A stretch of DNA of 64,000 bases from WHSW01 sp963851045 (GTDB lineage: Bacteria; Actinomycetota; Thermoleophilia; Solirubrobacterales; 70-9): contig CAWKNC010000001.1 of the NCBI GenBank assembly GCA_963851045.1, positions 124,001 to 188,000 of the forward strand, written 5' to 3'. The position numbers and the translations under genes were made by a program. This document shows, one piece after another, positions 61,963 to 64,000 of this stretch (positions are counted from its first letter, which is position 1; each line of letters begins with the position of its first letter). Below the pieces are notes generated by a model that saw nothing but the letters and a program-made list of their open reading frames with translations, had not been told where the DNA came from and did no database searches.

Positions 61963-61966
61963 CTGC

Positions 61967-62764
61967 TCAGCGGAAGCTGAAACGCGGAAGTAGGCGCGGG
62001 ATGTTCCGCTTGGTTTCGCAGCCCTTCGCGCTGTCGCGATCGGCACCCCCGTCGCACACGTCAGTGCCGGTGCCGCCGTCGAGGTCATCCTCGCCGCCGC
62101 GGCCGTAGAGCTTGTCGGCGTTCTCCGCCCCACGCATCTTGTCGTTCGCGTTCGAGCCGTAGAGCCGGTCGTCGTTACCGCCGCCGTCCATGAGCTTTGG
62201 CGCGATGTCGGGTGTCTTCGTCCGCAGGATGTCGTCGTGGGTGAAGCCGAGCAGCGTGTCGGCGCCCCCGGCGATGATCACGTCGTCGTTGAAGCCGCCA
62301 TCGAGGATGTCGATGCCGTCATCGCGAATGCGCCCCGGCTTTCCGCCAAAGCCCTCGATCTTGTCGTCGCCAGCGCTGCCGAGGACCTTGTCGTTGCCGG
62401 GCCCGCCGATGATCAGGTCGTTCTCCTCCTCGCCATAGATCCGGTCGTTGCCGGGACCGCCGATGAGGATGTCGTTGCCGCGGCCTCCGCAGAGGATGTC
62501 GTTGCCCTTTCCGCCCTTGATGACGTCCCTACCGCGGCCGCCGTTGATCAGATCCCTGCCCCCCTCGCCGAAGATGCGGTCATTCGACTCAGGCCCGATC
62601 ACGCTCGCGTTTCCGTTGCCCAGATGGAAGTTGTCGCCTGGCTTGAGGCGGTCCTTCCACTTGGTGCAGATCGCCGCCTCCTGCGCGGAGACGGGCGCGG
62701 GGTTGAGCACGAGCAGGGCCGCAACCGCCGCAACCAAAACCAGAATCCCGCGGGTCGGCTTCAC
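61967..62764 (-). CDS. Secreted RTX-type calcium-binding repeat protein
   Basis: A 265-residue protein with a signal peptide (residues 1-28) and about nine repeats of the GGxGxDxhx type (GGRGRDVIKGGKGNDILCGG and so on, about residues 66-245), the calcium-binding beta-roll of RTX proteins. The short N-terminal domain holds Cys33. There is no catalytic module, so it may be a surface or matrix component. It lies between birA (10 bases upstream) and the SDR. Confidence 0.85.
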   Translation of the reverse strand: MKPTRGILVLVAAVAALLVLNPAPVSAQEAAICTKWKDRLKPGDNFHLGNGNASVIGPESNDRIFGEGGRDLINGGRGRDVIKGGKGNDILCGGRGNDILIGGPGNDRIYGEEENDLIIGGPGNDKVLGSAGDDKIEGFGGKPGRIRDDGIDILDGGFNDDVIIAGGADTLLGFTHDDILRTKTPDIAPKLMDGGGNDDRLYGSNANDKMRGAENADKLYGRGGEDDLDGGTGTDVCDGGADRDSAKGCETKRNIPRLLPRFSFR

Positions 62765-62774
62765 CGGTGCAACG

Positions 62775-63488
62775 CTACCTAAGTCGAAGGGTCACCTCGC
62801 CCGAGCCGAGCGCGACCCGATCGCCACCCCCGACCTCGACGACGAGGTTGCCGCGGTCGTCGACACCAGCTGCGACGCCATGACCATCGTCGCCGCCGGA
62901 ACCGGTCCAGGTGATCGTGCGCCCGGTCAGCGCATCGCGAGCGCGGAAGGCGCCGAGCGTCTCGTCATGGGGCGCTTCGACCCAGCGCTCGAGGGCACCA
63001 CAGACCGCCTCACGGGCGCGGTTGACCGTGGCGCCGTGGCCGACCGATGTCGCCGGCCAGCGCAGGTCCGTCGGGAACTCATCCGCCTCGATCGAGAGGT
63101 TGAGCCCGATTCCAATAACTGCCCAGTTCGGTGGCCGCGCCTCGATCAGGACGCCCGCGACCTTGGCCTCGTCGATCCAGATGTCGTTCGGCCATTTGAT
63201 CCGAGCGCTGACCGGCGCGAGCGACTCGATCGCCTCGCAAACCGCGACCGGTACCGACAGCGGCAGGAGCACGTGCTCGAGCTCCAGCGGCTGCAGGACA
63301 GCCGAGAACAGCAGCGCCTTGCCGGGCGGCGCCGACCACACCCTGCCGCGCCGTCCGCGGCCGGCCGACTGCTCAGCAGCGGTCACGATCGTGCCGCTCG
63401 GGGTGCCCTCCTCGGCCAGCCCGCGAGCGATGTCGTTGGTCGAGCCCGTCGACTCGAGATGGATGTGGGGCTTGCCGAAGTTGGTCAC
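62775..63488 (-). CDS. birA: Biotin-[acetyl-CoA-carboxylase] ligase
   Basis: A 237-residue BirA without the N-terminal DNA-binding domain, so an enzyme only. STGSTND and GRGRRGRVW are the biotinyl-AMP loop, KWPNDIW has the catalytic Lys and VAGVLIE follows. It attaches biotin to carrier proteins such as the AccA-type protein at 5626-7398. ATG at 63488; it is divergent from the DUF222 gene across 58 bases that contain a LexA-type palindrome. Confidence 0.95.
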   Translation of the reverse strand: MTNFGKPHIHLESTGSTNDIARGLAEEGTPSGTIVTAAEQSAGRGRRGRVWSAPPGKALLFSAVLQPLELEHVLLPLSVPVAVCEAIESLAPVSARIKWPNDIWIDEAKVAGVLIEARPPNWAVIGIGLNLSIEADEFPTDLRWPATSVGHGATVNRAREAVCGALERWVEAPHDETLGAFRARDALTGRTITWTGSGGDDGHGVAAGVDDRGNLVVEVGGGDRVALGSGEVTLRLR

Positions 63489-63539
63489 GGATCGAGGTAG
63501 TGGGCGAAAAGGTATCCGTCCGGCGGGGGTCGTAGCTTA

Positions 63540-63553
63540 CGAACATATGTTCG
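63540..63553. promoter_or_regulatory. LexA/SOS box overlapping the DUF222 start codon
   Basis: CGAACATATGTTCG is a perfect 14-base palindrome and an exact match to the Gram-positive LexA consensus CGAAC-N4-GTTCG. The ATG of the DUF222 gene (63547-63549) lies in its centre. It is also within 60 bases of the birA start. LexA bound here would block the start of the downstream gene. That it works as such is inference. Confidence 0.72.
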
Positions 63554-64000
63554 ACTCCAGGCGAAGCTCTTCGACGGCCGTCGAGCCCGAGCCCGAGCTC
63601 GCCGCGGATCTTCCCCTCGAGCTGATCGAGCGCCAGATGGAGTCGCTGGCGGCTCGCATCACCGCCGCTAGCGCGCGCTGGATTGAGCTCGTCGGGGAGT
63701 TCGATCACCGTGAGGGATGGTCGGGCAGCGGCTGCCGCTCGACCTCGGAATGGATCGCGTGGCGATGTGCCGTGTCACCGCGGGCGGCTCGAGAGAACGT
63801 CAGGGTGGCGCGGCGGCTGCGCGCGCTGCCGCTCGTCCGGGCCGGATTCGAGGCGGGTGAGCTGAGCTACTCGAAGGTCCGTGTGCTCACCCGGGTCGCC
63901 GACGGCGAGAGCGAGGAGGACCTGATCGAGCTCGCGCGTCACGCCACCGCCGCCCAGCTCGAGCGGATGGTGAGAGCCGCCCGACGCGTCGCCGCAATCG
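63547..64000 (+). CDS. DUF222 (13E12-repeat) protein, partial at the right edge
   Basis: The first 151 residues of a protein with the DUF222 helical domain: about residues 25-150, with a conserved GCRSTSEWIAWRCAVSPRAA segment, RVARRLRALP and ELSYSKVRVLTRVA. Members carry an HNH nuclease domain at the C-terminus, which would lie beyond the window. In mycobacteria such genes are DNA-damage induced. The start codon is inside the LexA palindrome, which suggests SOS control. ATG at 63547 is the only good start nearby. Confidence 0.85.
   Translation, partial: MFDSRRSSSTAVEPEPELAADLPLELIERQMESLAARITAASARWIELVGEFDHREGWSGSGCRSTSEWIAWRCAVSPRAARENVRVARRLRALPLVRAGFEAGELSYSKVRVLTRVADGESEEDLIELARHATAAQLERMVRAARRVAAI

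Noticed and set aside
61967..62764. Tandem-repeat region considered as a DNA repeat or CRISPR array
   Set aside because: The repeats are coding GGxGxD units of an RTX protein; DNA units vary, and no spacer pattern is present.

Overview
The window comes from a very GC-rich, gene-dense actinobacterium. The gene families point to the class Thermoleophilia, probably Solirubrobacterales: a fused biotin carboxylase/biotin carrier AccA3-type protein, an S6 protein with a long Ala/Pro tail, DUF2804, DUF222 and MpaB-like proteins, two trehalose synthases and Tat and L,D-transpeptidase systems. This placement is inference from gene content and base composition, not from a marker phylogeny. I see no insertion sequence, prophage, CRISPR array or rRNA; there is one tRNA (Arg-CCT, minus strand, 47894-47966). 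Most genes are packed with ATGA, GTGA or TTGA overlaps.

Layout. 1-3667: small membrane/CBS-domain operon on minus, divergent from a saccharopine-dehydrogenase-like reductase and a zinc-ribbon protein, then an SDR. 3698-7398: a small acidic protein, a prepilin-like protein broken by a frameshift, and on minus an acyl-CoA carboxylase alpha subunit followed by a DUF2804 protein. 7399-9684: a structured leader, a 615-residue membrane protein carrying two PmoC-like Asp-x3-His...His motifs, and a 38-residue membrane peptide. 9688-17372 (minus): the replication/translation block rpsF-ssb-rpsR-rplI, an inverted hydrolase gene, then dnaB-dnaC-like-purA-GFA-methyltransferase. 17412-22172: secreted proteins and a trehalose pair (GT20 OtsA-like and GT4 TreT-like). 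22205-25605 (minus): response regulator, histidine kinase and HtrA lipoprotease. 25651-31636: degenerate M28-like membrane protein, a structured RNA before a FlgM-like gene, and on minus MscS, penicillin-binding protein 1A and a frameshifted thiL.

31667-36643: HAD hydrolase, CPBP protease, L,D-transpeptidase and pyrE on plus, then coiled-coil, class III cyclase and MpaB-family genes on minus. 36656-43702: four overlapping plus-strand genes (benzoylformate-decarboxylase-like, FAD/Fe-S 2-hydroxyacid dehydrogenase, Tat-exported amine oxidase, secreted beta-propeller) that look like one catabolic operon. 43706-47340: cupin-TPR gene and a large AAA-LuxR regulator broken by a frameshift. 47506-57035: a small conserved gene, the tRNA, a very large secreted NHL/zincin/Ig-like protein, CapA, a hypothetical, galT, slipin, NfeD and TlpA-like thioredoxin, all on minus after the tRNA. 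57208-60878: SF2 helicase and NhaA antiporter. 60880-63488 (minus): birA, an RTX-repeat secreted protein and a fatty-acyl-reductase-like SDR. 63547-end: a DUF222 protein whose start codon lies inside a perfect LexA-type palindrome.

The strongest leads are the PmoC-like duplicated copper-site motif at 7724-9571, the LexA box on the DUF222 start, three genes that appear to start at CTG (two as CTGA stop-start overlaps), the four-gene oxidative operon, and three single-base frame breaks that may be sequencing errors or real mutations.
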